Origin: Gymnodinialimonas ulvae
Lineage (GTDB): Bacteria; Pseudomonadota; Alphaproteobacteria; Rhodobacterales; Rhodobacteraceae
Direction of reading: 5' to 3'
DNA length: 64,000 bases
NCBI RefSeq assembly: GCF_037543845.1
Contig: NZ_JBBIFX010000003.1
Span: forward strand, 372,001-436,000
Shown here in pieces: positions 15,751-23,490 of the stretch. Below the pieces are notes generated by a model, which saw nothing but the letters and a program-made list of their open reading frames with translations, made no database searches and was not told the DNA's origin. Each line of letters begins with the position of its first letter. Position 1 is the stretch's first letter. The position numbers were made by a program, and so were the translations under genes.

Positions 15751-16926
15751 ATGACCAATGTCGTCATCGCCTCCGCCGCCCGGACCCCGGTCGGCAGCTT
15801 CCTCGGCTCCTTCGCCAACACTCCCGCACACGACCTCGGCAAGACCGTAATCGAAGCGGTTGTCGAACGCGCCGGTGTCGACAAGGCCGAGGTGTCCGAG
15901 ACCATTCTTGGACAAGTTCTGACCGCCGCCCAAGGCCAGAACCCCGCCCGTCAGGCCCATATCAACGCAGGTCTCCCGCAAGAGGCCGCCGCCTGGGGCA
16001 TCAATCAGGTCTGCGGCTCCGGCCTGCGCGCCGTCGCCCTTGGCGCTCAGCACATTCAACTTGGCGATGCCGCCATCGTTGTTGCGGGTGGACAGGAAAA
16101 CATGTCCATGTCCCCCCATGCCGCCACTCTGCGCCAAGGGCAGAAGATGGGCGACATGAAATACATCGACACGATGATCCGCGATGGCCTGTGGGACGCT
16201 TTCAATGGCTACCACATGGGCCAGACCGCCGAAAACGTCGCCGAGAAATGGCAGATCTCCCGCGATCAGCAGGATGAATTCGCCGTCGCTTCGCAAAACA
16301 AGGCCGAAGCCGCCCAGAAAGCAGGCCGGTTCGCCGATGAAATCACGTCCGTGATCGTGCCCAACCGCAAGGGCGACATCACCGTCGATCAGGATGAATA
16401 CATCCGCCACGGCGCCACGATGGAAGCCATGCAGAAACTGCGCCCCGCCTTCACCAAAGAAGGCTCCGTCACCGCCGCCAATGCCTCCGGCCTCAACGAT
16501 GGCGCCGCCGCGACCCTGCTGATGTCCGCCGACGACGCTGAAAAGCGCGGCATGCAACCGCTGGCCCGCATCGCCTCCTACGCCACCGCAGGCCTCGACC
16601 CGTCGATCATGGGCGTCGGCCCAATCTACGCTTCTCGCAAAGCGTTGGAAAAAGCGGGCTGGACGGTCGATGACCTCGACCTCGTGGAAGCCAATGAGGC
16701 CTTCGCCGCCCAGGCCTGCGCCGTGAACAAGGACATGGGCTGGGATCCCGCCATCGTGAACGTCAACGGCGGCGCCATCGCCATCGGCCACCCCATCGGC
16801 GCCTCGGGCTGTCGGGTCCTGAACACGCTGCTCTTTGAAATGCAGCGTCGCGACGCCAAAAAAGGCCTCGCTACCCTCTGCATCGGTGGCGGCATGGGCG
16901 TTGCCCTCTGCGTCGAACGCGACTAA
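15751..16926 (+). CDS. phbA: Acetyl-CoA acetyltransferase (beta-ketothiolase)
   Basis: The enzyme condenses two acetyl-CoA to acetoacetyl-CoA, the entry to polyhydroxybutyrate. Catalytic residues are C88 in NQVCGSGLRA, H347 in GHPIGASG and C377 in LCIGGGMG. Length, 391 residues, is exact for the family. It is followed by a strong hairpin and then phbB, so the pair is arranged as in other Rhodobacterales. The 228-base upstream region likely holds the promoter, and contains the palindrome GCGCAAATGCGC at about 15657. Confidence 0.95.
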   Translation: MTNVVIASAARTPVGSFLGSFANTPAHDLGKTVIEAVVERAGVDKAEVSETILGQVLTAAQGQNPARQAHINAGLPQEAAAWGINQVCGSGLRAVALGAQHIQLGDAAIVVAGGQENMSMSPHAATLRQGQKMGDMKYIDTMIRDGLWDAFNGYHMGQTAENVAEKWQISRDQQDEFAVASQNKAEAAQKAGRFADEITSVIVPNRKGDITVDQDEYIRHGATMEAMQKLRPAFTKEGSVTAANASGLNDGAAATLLMSADDAEKRGMQPLARIASYATAGLDPSIMGVGPIYASRKALEKAGWTVDDLDLVEANEAFAAQACAVNKDMGWDPAIVNVNGGAIAIGHPIGASGCRVLNTLLFEMQRRDAKKGLATLCIGGGMGVALCVERD

Positions 16927-16944
16927 TTCACCCATAACATCCTT

Positions 16945-16978
16945 GGCCGTGCGCAATAATCTTGCGCACGGCCTTTTC
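16945..16978 (+). terminator. Terminator between phbA and phbB
   Basis: GGCCGTGCGCAA and TTGCGCACGGCC form a perfect 12-pair stem around a short loop (TAATC), followed by TTTTC. It is a strong Rho-independent hairpin directly before phbB, so phbB either has its own promoter or gets read-through. Confidence 0.8.
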
Positions 16979-17020
16979 ATTGAATAATAAACTTACGACA
17001 CCTCAGAAGGAGAGACAAAC

Positions 17021-17743
17021 ATGGGACGAGTTGCACTGGTCACCGGCGGCAGCCGCGGCATCGGCGAAGCGATTTCGAAGGCCCTGCAGGCCGATGGCTA
17101 CACGGTCGCCGCAACCTACGCCGGCAACGATGAAGCCGCCGCGAAATTCACCGCCGAGACCGGCATCAAGACCTACAAGTGGAACGTTGCCGATTACGAC
17201 AGCTCAAAGGCAGGCATCGAACAGGTCGAAGCCGATCTCGGCCCGATCGAGGTCGTCGTCGCCAACGCCGGGATCACACGCGATGCACCGTTCCACAAGA
17301 TGACCCCCGAGCAGTGGCATCAGGTGATCGACACCAACCTAACTGGTGTGTTCAACACCGTGCACCCGATCTGGCCCGGCATGCGCGAGCGCAAGTTCGG
17401 CCGCGTCATCGTGATTTCTTCGATCAACGGCCAGAAGGGGCAATTCGCCCAGACCAACTACGCCGCAACGAAGGCCGGTGACCTCGGCATCGTCAAATCC
17501 CTGGCCCAGGAAGGCGCGCGCGCCGGAATCACTGCCAACGCGATTTGCCCCGGCTACATTGCCACCGAAATGGTTATGGCCGTGCCGGAAAAGGTACGCG
17601 AATCGATCATCGGTCAGATCCCCGCAGGCCGCCTGGGCGAGCCCGAGGAAATCGCGCGCTGCGTCTGCTTCCTGGCCTCCGATGACAGCGGCTTCATCAA
17701 CGGCTCGACGATCTCGGCCAACGGCGCGCAGTTCTTCGTCTGA
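17021..17743 (+). CDS. phbB: Acetoacetyl-CoA reductase
   Basis: A 240-residue short-chain dehydrogenase that reduces acetoacetyl-CoA to (R)-3-hydroxybutyryl-CoA with NADPH. The nucleotide motif is TGGSRGIGEA, NAG follows (VVANAGITRD), and the active site is S in ISSINGQ with Y and K in NYAATKAG. The match to PhbB rather than FabG is supported by the phbA neighbour and QKGQFAQTNY. AAGGAGAG lies before the ATG. The polymer synthase phaC is not in this window. Confidence 0.94.
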   Translation: MGRVALVTGGSRGIGEAISKALQADGYTVAATYAGNDEAAAKFTAETGIKTYKWNVADYDSSKAGIEQVEADLGPIEVVVANAGITRDAPFHKMTPEQWHQVIDTNLTGVFNTVHPIWPGMRERKFGRVIVISSINGQKGQFAQTNYAATKAGDLGIVKSLAQEGARAGITANAICPGYIATEMVMAVPEKVRESIIGQIPAGRLGEPEEIARCVCFLASDDSGFINGSTISANGAQFFV

Positions 17744-17765
17744 CCCAGAGCCGCACCGCAAAACA

Positions 17766-17798
17766 GAAGGGCCTCCGCCATCCGCGGGGGCCTTTTTT
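17766..17798 (+). terminator. Terminator after phbB
   Basis: AAGGGCCTCCGC pairs with GCGGGGGCCTT around CATCC and is followed by a run of six T (17793-17798). It is a strong Rho-independent terminator 23 bases after phbB. Confidence 0.85.
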
Positions 17799-17885
17799 CA
17801 ATCCGCACCTCCCAAACGCCTCCACACCCCCGAAAGCACCAAGGCGTTTTCGACCTTCCACATCGGCCCCGACTCGCCTAACGCG

Positions 17886-18767
17886 ATGCCCATGTCGCGC
17901 CACTCCGCCACCGCCATCGGCCTGATCGCCGTCCTGCTCTGGGCCCTTCTGGCGCTCTTCACCATAGGCACGGACCCCGTACCGCCGTTTCAACTCAATG
18001 CCATGACCTTCACCTTGGGCGGCACGATCGGCCTGCTTTGGGTCGCGGCAACGAACGGCTGGTCCCGCCTGCGCCGCGTGCCGCTGCGTGTTTATCTCTT
18101 TGGTACCCTTGGCCTTTTCGGCTACCATGCATTGTATTTTAGCGCCCTGCGCCTCGCCCCACCTGCCGAGGCCAGCCTGATCGCCTATCTCTGGCCGCTG
18201 TTCATCGTGCTTTTCTCGGGCCTGCTCCCGGGCGAACGCCTGGGCCTTTACCACGTCCTTGGCGCTCTGATTGCCTTCGCCGGGGCGGCCCTCCTGATCG
18301 CGCCGGATGGCAATGGCTTCACCGGGGGAGTCGGCCTTATCCTCGCCGGGCTCTGCGCCCTGACGTGGTCAAGCTATTCGGTGCTGTCCCGCACCGCAGG
18401 GGCAATCCCGACCGAAAGCGTCGCGGTGTTCTGTGTGCTGACCGCCCTGCTCTCGGTCCCGCTCCACCTGATGCTCGAAGTCACCCAATGGCCGCAGGAC
18501 ACCACTGGCTGGGGCGCGGTCCTCGCCCTCGGGATCGGGCCGGTCGGCCTTGCGTTTTATGTCTGGGACATTGGCGTCAAGGCAGGCGACATTCAGCTTC
18601 TGGGCGTCGCAAGCTACGCAGCCCCGCTGTTGTCGACCCTGATCCTTGTCCTCGTGGGGGTGGCTTCGACCTCCCTCACGCTTCTAACAGCTGCCGCCTT
18701 GATTTCCGGCGGCGCCGGACTGGCCGCCTACGGCTCTGCCCTGCGTCAGCGCAACGCGCCGAGGTAG
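17886..18767 (+). CDS. EamA/DMT family transporter
   Basis: A 293-residue inner-membrane protein with about ten hydrophobic helices in two EamA repeats. Motifs include LYFSALRLAPPAEASLIAYLWPLFIVLFS and, in repeat 2, GPVGLAFYVWDIGVKAGDIQLLG with SYAAPLLSTL. It most resembles drug/metabolite and aromatic amino-acid exporters of the YddG type; substrate unknown. Start at 17886 or 17892. Confidence 0.87.
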   Translation: MPMSRHSATAIGLIAVLLWALLALFTIGTDPVPPFQLNAMTFTLGGTIGLLWVAATNGWSRLRRVPLRVYLFGTLGLFGYHALYFSALRLAPPAEASLIAYLWPLFIVLFSGLLPGERLGLYHVLGALIAFAGAALLIAPDGNGFTGGVGLILAGLCALTWSSYSVLSRTAGAIPTESVAVFCVLTALLSVPLHLMLEVTQWPQDTTGWGAVLALGIGPVGLAFYVWDIGVKAGDIQLLGVASYAAPLLSTLILVLVGVASTSLTLLTAAALISGGAGLAAYGSALRQRNAPR

Positions 18768-18889
18768 CCCATCAGGCGCGCCATATCCTGCGCGTCGCGG
18801 GCCCTGCGTGCAGCCGTCATTCCGGTGATGCGGCGCATGTAAGTGAAAAGCATTTTAACTGACTTTCTAATCGGGCAAGTGAAAAACAT
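18746..18889 (-). CDS. Tiny basic protein A
   Basis: A 47-residue ORF with CGGAG 7 bases before its ATG. It has a hydrophobic-basic start and an Arg/Ala-rich helix (TAARRARDAQDMARLMGYL). An internal ATG (MLFTYMRR) repeats the 5' coding bases TTTTCACTT, so the start could be there. It overlaps the 3' end of the EamA gene by 22 bases tail-to-tail. No known domain; composition resembles small DUF1127/RSP-type proteins of Rhodobacterales. Confidence 0.42.
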   Translation of the reverse strand: MFFTCPIRKSVKMLFTYMRRITGMTAARRARDAQDMARLMGYLGALR

Positions 18890-18950
18890 CAGGTCTGGCT
18901 CCGACACCGAAGTGACGCCGCCCCCAAATGCCAATTCAGCATAGCCGCCA

Positions 18951-19091
18951 TCAACTGGCTGCAACACGCCCCTCTACCGGGTCGGACTTGCGCATGGCAC
19001 GCCGCCAAAGCGTGCGCAGGGCGTCGCGACGGGCCGCGCGGGCGTCCCGCATGATCTGGTCGAAATCGGGATCACAATAATACTGATACAT
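18951..19091 (-). CDS. Tiny basic protein B
   Basis: A 46-residue ORF (starts MYQYYCDPDFDQIM) with a helix rich in Arg/Ala/Asp (RDARAARRDALRTLWRRAMRKSD). It is in a row with two more such ORFs on this strand. The 'xRDAxxxxWRR' helix resembles small RSP_7527-like proteins found in Rhodobacter, but I cannot verify the family. It could bind RNA or act as a stress peptide; no function is assigned. Confidence 0.5.
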   Translation of the reverse strand: MYQYYCDPDFDQIMRDARAARRDALRTLWRRAMRKSDPVEGRVAAS

Positions 19092-19191
19092 GGCAAACCT
19101 GCTTCTTTGTCTTGCGTTCAACCAAGAGATAGGGGCTTTCAGGGAAGATAGAATTGCATTTTGCGCAACCCCGCATCCCACGTCGCCCGGC

Positions 19192-19305
19192 TTAGCGGCG
19201 GCCCGTCAGAAAGCCCCAGACCTCGCCAAGGATTTTGCCGCGTTCGGCATGGGCGCGGGTGATGGCATCGCGAGCACGGGCGTCGGTTGTGTTGTCGAAG
19301 AACAT
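19192..19305 (-). CDS. Tiny basic protein C
   Basis: A 37-residue ORF beginning MFFDNTTDARARDAI and ending LTGRR. The helix (RARDAITRAHAERGKILGEVW) has the same charge pattern as protein B. GAGG lies 6 bases before the chosen ATG; an ATG at 19317 would add four residues but has no ribosome site. It is divergent from the lysR gene, 106 bases apart. Confidence 0.5.
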   Translation of the reverse strand: MFFDNTTDARARDAITRAHAERGKILGEVWGFLTGRR

Positions 19306-19395
19306 ATCGAACCTCATAAGCTTTGTGTTTCTGTTGAACCTTACTTGGGCCGCAATCCGGTTTTTCGCAAACGAGACTTTCCATCGCCTCGATTT

Positions 19396-19409
19396 AGTTA
19401 TACTTAACT
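19396..19409 (+). promoter_or_regulatory. -10 element and palindrome at the lysR start
   Basis: The lysR start codon at 19412 is preceded by TATACT (19399-19404), a good -10 hexamer ending 7 bases before the ATG, and there is no Shine-Dalgarno sequence. This suggests a leaderless message. A 5-base inverted repeat AGTTA-N4-TAACT (19396-19409) overlaps the -10 element and could be the regulator's own site. Confidence 0.5.
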
Positions 19410-19411
19410 GT

Positions 19412-20359
19412 ATGTCTGATCGCCTCCCGCCCCTGACCGCCCTGCGCGCCTTTGATGCCGCCGCACGCCACATGAGCTTCTCCAAGGCGGCGGCGGAGTT
19501 GAACGTCACACCTGCCGCCCTGTCGTTTCAGATCAAGTCGCTCGAGGAACATCTCGAAGCGCCGCTCTTCCGCCGCCTGAACCGCGCGGTGGAGTTGACC
19601 GACGCGGGTCGCGCCTTGGCGCCCGGGGCCGCCGATGGCTTCACCGCGCTCTCGGCCGCATGGCGCGCCGCACGGCGCTCGGTCGATCAATCCACGCTGA
19701 CCGTCACCGCCGGCCCCGCGTTCACCGCCAAATGGCTCGCACCGCGCCTCTTCACCTTCGCCGAGGCCCATCCCGGGATCGAGCTTCGGTTCTCCGCCAC
19801 GCTCCGGCTGATGGATTTCACCCGCGATGACGTCGACGTCGCGATCCGTTTCGGCTTTCCGCGCGCCGAAGAGGGCCTGTTCTCCCGCAAGGTGATGGAC
19901 GAATGGCTGACCCCGATGATGACCCCCGCCTTGGCCGCGCAATATCCCGACCCCTCGGACCTCGCCCGCGCGCCGCTTCTGCATCAAGACGACACCGCAG
20001 GCTTCAAGCCCGCCTTCGACTGGCCCGCCTGGTTCCGCGCTGCCGGATTGCCACCGCGGTTCGCCTCTGGAACCCGCTTCAGCCAGGCGGATCACGCGCT
20101 CGACGCGGCCATCGCCGGGGGCGGCGTGGTCCTGGGCCGGATCTCTCTGGCGGAGGGGGATTTGCGGGACGGGCGGCTCGTGGCCCCTTACAAGATCGGT
20201 CTGACGACGCGCGCCAAATATAGGTTCGTCTGCCCGGAAGGCTCCGAACACCGTCCGCAGGTGCGTGCGTTTCTTGACTTCCTCGAAGCACAGACCGTGG
20301 GGCTTGAGGCGTATCGGAAAGACTTGTCGTTTGTGGACGCCGCCGAGGTGGCCGACTAG
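19412..20359 (+). CDS. LysR family transcriptional regulator (GcvA-like)
   Basis: A 315-residue LysR regulator. The N-terminal winged HTH is typical of the GcvA/AmpR group: LPPLTALRAFDAAARHMSFSKAAAELNVTPAALSFQIKSLEE. The C-terminal effector domain has VTAGPAFTAKWLAPRL and FPRAEEGLFSRKV. The target is unclear; the divergent neighbours are three tiny ORFs rather than an enzyme gene. See the separate entry for the apparent leaderless start and palindrome. Confidence 0.9.
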   Translation: MSDRLPPLTALRAFDAAARHMSFSKAAAELNVTPAALSFQIKSLEEHLEAPLFRRLNRAVELTDAGRALAPGAADGFTALSAAWRAARRSVDQSTLTVTAGPAFTAKWLAPRLFTFAEAHPGIELRFSATLRLMDFTRDDVDVAIRFGFPRAEEGLFSRKVMDEWLTPMMTPALAAQYPDPSDLARAPLLHQDDTAGFKPAFDWPAWFRAAGLPPRFASGTRFSQADHALDAAIAGGGVVLGRISLAEGDLRDGRLVAPYKIGLTTRAKYRFVCPEGSEHRPQVRAFLDFLEAQTVGLEAYRKDLSFVDAAEVAD

Positions 20360-20386
20360 CGACCGACCCCGGTCGACATCATCGCA

Positions 20387-20551
20387 TCAGCTGTCGAGCC
20401 GCGCGATTTCTTCTTTGAGGCGGAGCTTTTCCTTCTTCAGCTCGCGGATCGTGAGATCATCCGTAGCAGGGCTTTGCTGGCTTTTCTCGACCTGAGCCGA
20501 GAGGTGGGCGTGTTTCTTCTTGAGTTCCTGAAGATGGGCGCCAAGCGACAT
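20387..20551 (-). CDS. DUF465 (YdcH-like) coiled-coil protein
   Basis: A 54-residue helical protein rich in Lys, Glu and Leu (LQELKKKHAHLSAQVEKSQ, IRELKKEKLRLKEEIARL), matching the DUF465/YdcH family of small antiparallel coiled coils. GAGAGGAG lies before the ATG. Function in the family is unknown. It is convergent with the lysR gene, 27 bases apart. Confidence 0.85.
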   Translation of the reverse strand: MSLGAHLQELKKKHAHLSAQVEKSQQSPATDDLTIRELKKEKLRLKEEIARLDS

Positions 20552-20659
20552 ATGAGTCTCCTCTCGTTGTGGAATGTTAACCCCGAAAGTGCAGCACAAA
20601 ATCGGCGTCATGTCACGTCCGACGGCAGGCGTCGTCCAAAATGCTTGGCACATTGCCGG

Positions 20660-21388
20660 TTAATCGAAGGTTAGTGCCTCTGCGTTGCGCAGGACCGCCC
20701 GCGCTGTTGCAGAATAATCATCCCCATCACGCGCATGCACGGCACCTTCATGTATAAGAATTGGCGCGCAGAGCCGAAACGCTCCGCGTCCGCCCTTGCG
20801 CGCCCGCAAAATCACTCGCCCCGCCGCGCGGCCCTCGCGCGCGGCCAACGGCAGAACCGCAACCGATCCGTAGCCGTCCAACGCGGCCAAAATCTCTGGC
20901 AAACGCTCCGCAAGATGGATCATCGTCAGCCATCCACCCGGCTTCAACCGTGCCTTTGCAACCCCGCACCAATCGGCCAGCGGCGTCTCCTCGCGAAACG
21001 CCGACTCGCGCCCGGCATCCTGCGCCGCCGTCCCGGCTCCCTTCGCAAGATAGGGCGGGTTGGCCATGACGTGATCGAAGGACAGCTGGCGCAGCTCGGC
21101 GGGCAAATCCGTCAAATCGGCCTCGATCAAAGCAACCCCGTTGCGTCGCCCAAGATCGGCATAGGCTGCCTGCCGCTCCACGCCGGTGACACGCACCCCC
21201 TCGACCCGCGCCGCCAGACACAGCGCCGCCACCCCCACACCACATCCCAATTCCAGAACATGCTCTCCCGGTTGCGCCGGACAGGCCGCCGCCAGAAACA
21301 CCGGATCGGTCGCCGCGCGATATCCGTCCCTGGGTTGCCAGGCCTGCACCCGACCGCCCAGAAACCCGTCCCGCGTCACCCCATCCAT
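20660..21388 (-). CDS. TrmN6-like methyltransferase
   Basis: A 242-residue N6-adenine-type methyltransferase. The SAM motif is VLELGCGVGVAALCLA and the catalytic motif is MANPPYLAKG (N-P-P-Y). It resembles tRNA1(Val) adenine-37 methyltransferase (YfiC) but could modify another RNA or protein. The ATG at 21388 overlaps the stop of the DUF2007 gene (TGATG); a GTG one codon upstream is also in frame. Confidence 0.85.
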   Translation of the reverse strand: MDGVTRDGFLGGRVQAWQPRDGYRAATDPVFLAAACPAQPGEHVLELGCGVGVAALCLAARVEGVRVTGVERQAAYADLGRRNGVALIEADLTDLPAELRQLSFDHVMANPPYLAKGAGTAAQDAGRESAFREETPLADWCGVAKARLKPGGWLTMIHLAERLPEILAALDGYGSVAVLPLAAREGRAAGRVILRARKGGRGAFRLCAPILIHEGAVHARDGDDYSATARAVLRNAEALTFD

Positions 21389-21603
21389 CACTCGCTTACC
21401 GGCAGGTCGTTGTCGCGCAATGCCGCCCGCGCCGCGAAGGCATCCGCGCGCCGCACCAGCAGACGGCGCGGCAATATGCCGATGCTGCCTTCAAGGGCGC
21501 TCATATGGACGTCCATCTCGAACACCTCTATATCCTCGCCAGATAGTAGCGCCGAAGCGAAGGCGATCACGGTTGGGTCGTTACTGCGCAGGATTTCAAG
21601 CAT
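21388..21603 (-). CDS. DUF2007 domain protein
   Basis: A 71-residue protein with the DUF2007 pattern: EILRSNDPTVIAFASALLSGEDIEVFEMD near the start and LPRRLLVRRADAFAARAAL near the end. This family of putative signal-transducing or PII-like small proteins has no firm function. It is coupled to the methyltransferase by a TGATG overlap and divergent from the polyprenyl synthase gene, with 52 bases between starts. Confidence 0.82.
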   Translation of the reverse strand: MLEILRSNDPTVIAFASALLSGEDIEVFEMDVHMSALEGSIGILPRRLLVRRADAFAARAALRDNDLPVSE

Positions 21604-21655
21604 ATCCGACTGGTAAGCAGCGGACGCCGGGATGTCGAGACGGGGGATAGAGCAC

Positions 21656-22669
21656 ATGGGCCTCGATCACGCAGCGGCCAAACCGCACGAGCGCATGAGC
21701 GCCGCGCTGGCCGAGGATCTGGCCGGTGTGAACGCCCTGATCCGCGACCGTATGGCCTCCGAACACGCCCCGCGTATCCCCGAAGTGACAGCCCATCTGG
21801 TGGAGGCCGGGGGCAAGCGTGTGCGCCCGATGCTGACGCTCGCCTGCGCGCGGCTCTGCGGCTACACCGGCACCGATCACGTGAAACTGGCCGCCACTGT
21901 CGAGTTTATCCACACCGCTACGCTGCTGCACGATGATGTCGTCGACGAAAGCGAAAAGCGGCGCGGTCGGCCCACCGCGAACCTGCTGTGGGACAACAAA
22001 TCAAGCGTTCTGGTTGGCGATTACCTCTTTGCCCGAGCGTTTCAGTTGATGGTCGAACCGGGCTCGCTCCGGGTGCTCAGTATTCTGTCGAACGCGGCCG
22101 CCACCATTGCCGAAGGCGAGGTCCTGCAACTCTCCGCCGCGATGAACATCGACACGACCGAGGCCACCTACCTGCAGGTGATCCGGGGCAAGACCGCCGC
22201 GCTCTTCGAAGCCGCCTGCGAGGTTGGCGGCGTGATCTCCGACAGCGACGAGGCCATCGTGCGCGCCCTCGCCGCCTACGGGGACGGCCTTGGCGTGGCG
22301 TTCCAGATGGCCGATGATCTGCTCGATTGGGGCGGTGTGGACGCCGCCAGTACGGGTACGCTCGACAAGAACATCGGCGACGATTTCCGTGAACGGAAGC
22401 TGACCCTTCCGGTGATCCGCGCCATCGCCGCCGCCGATGCGGAACAGCGCGCCTTCTGGGCCCGCACCATCGCCAAGGGCGATCAGCACGACGGCGATCT
22501 CGACGAAGCCCTACGCCTTCTGACGCTGCATGGTACGCTCGCGCAAACCCGCGACGAAGCCCACGCCCACGTCGCCCGGGCCAAGGCCGCGCTGGCCGAT
22601 CTACCTGATGATCCGATCCGCGATATGCTCGGCGATCTAGCCGATTATGTGGTGGCGCGGCTGAACTGA
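21656..22669 (+). CDS. Polyprenyl diphosphate synthase (quinone side chain)
   Basis: A 337-residue trans-prenyltransferase, likely octa- or decaprenyl diphosphate synthase (IspB/DPS type), which builds the ubiquinone tail from IPP. Both aspartate motifs are seen: LLHDDVVDESEKRRGRPT and QMADDLLDW. GGKRVRPM is the substrate-binding motif. Chain length cannot be set from sequence; Rhodobacterales usually make Q-10. The 3' end overlaps the ispE 3' end by 25 bases tail-to-tail. Confidence 0.92.
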   Translation: MGLDHAAAKPHERMSAALAEDLAGVNALIRDRMASEHAPRIPEVTAHLVEAGGKRVRPMLTLACARLCGYTGTDHVKLAATVEFIHTATLLHDDVVDESEKRRGRPTANLLWDNKSSVLVGDYLFARAFQLMVEPGSLRVLSILSNAAATIAEGEVLQLSAAMNIDTTEATYLQVIRGKTAALFEAACEVGGVISDSDEAIVRALAAYGDGLGVAFQMADDLLDWGGVDAASTGTLDKNIGDDFRERKLTLPVIRAIAAADAEQRAFWARTIAKGDQHDGDLDEALRLLTLHGTLAQTRDEAHAHVARAKAALADLPDDPIRDMLGDLADYVVARLN

Positions 22670-23487
22670 ATACGTTGCGCCGTCGGGCTGTCCTCAAGGA
22701 CCCGCGCCGCAACCGCCCACCAACCCTCCGGCAGGGCCGCCGCCGCCGCCCGGGCCTCCGCTTCGCCCGCGTATAGGCCAAAGCACGTCGCCCCCGATCC
22801 GCTCATCCGCGCCAATGCGCAGCCCGGCGTCGCCGCCAAACGCTCCAGCACAGCGCCGATGACGGGTTGCAGGTCTCTCGCCGCGCCTTCCATGTCGTTG
22901 CGCGTCTCCACCAACCATCCCAGGAAGCTGTCGAAATCTGTCCAATCCAGCGCAGGCAAGGGCGGGTTATCGACCCGCTCCATCGCGCCGAAAACGGCCC
23001 CCGTCGGCACCTCCACTCCGGGATTGACCAGCACGATCCATAGCGCGGGCAGCGGCGGCACATCATCCAGCACTTCGCCGATGCCACGCATGCGTGTCGG
23101 GCGGCACCGGACGCAGACCGGCACATCGGCCCCCAACGCCTCGCTACCCGCGCCCGTGGAGCCCAACGCGCGGAGAACAGCGGCGGCATCGGCCGACCCG
23201 CCGCCAATCCCCGCCGCATGGGGCAGGTGTTTTTCTATAAGAATATCCGCGGATTGCCTGACCCAGTCCGCGGCACGCCAGGCCAGATTGCGCTGATCCG
23301 TCGGCACCCCCTCGGCGGTTGGCCCCTGCACGCGAAGCCGCATCGTCTCAGCAGGCCGAACCTCGACCCAATCGCCGGTGTCCGCAAAGACGACCAGTGA
23401 GTCGAGCAGGTGTAACCCATCGTCCCGCCGGCCCACCACATGCAGCGCCAGGTTCACCTTGGCCGGCGCGAGACCACGCATACGCAT
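22645..23487 (-). CDS. ispE: 4-diphosphocytidyl-2-C-methyl-D-erythritol kinase
   Basis: IspE phosphorylates CDP-ME in the MEP pathway. The GHMP-kinase phosphate loop is PHAAGIGGGSADAAA; APAKVNLALHVVGRRDDGLHLL is the N-terminal substrate motif; MSGSGATCFGL is motif 3. Length, 280 residues, fits. Downstream of the TPR gene with only 3 bases between, so likely an operon. With ispH at 2.9 kb, two of the MEP steps are in the window. Confidence 0.95.
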   Translation of the reverse strand: MRMRGLAPAKVNLALHVVGRRDDGLHLLDSLVVFADTGDWVEVRPAETMRLRVQGPTAEGVPTDQRNLAWRAADWVRQSADILIEKHLPHAAGIGGGSADAAAVLRALGSTGAGSEALGADVPVCVRCRPTRMRGIGEVLDDVPPLPALWIVLVNPGVEVPTGAVFGAMERVDNPPLPALDWTDFDSFLGWLVETRNDMEGAARDLQPVIGAVLERLAATPGCALARMSGSGATCFGLYAGEAEARAAAAALPEGWWAVAARVLEDSPTAQRIQFSRATT

Positions 23488-23490
23488 GCG

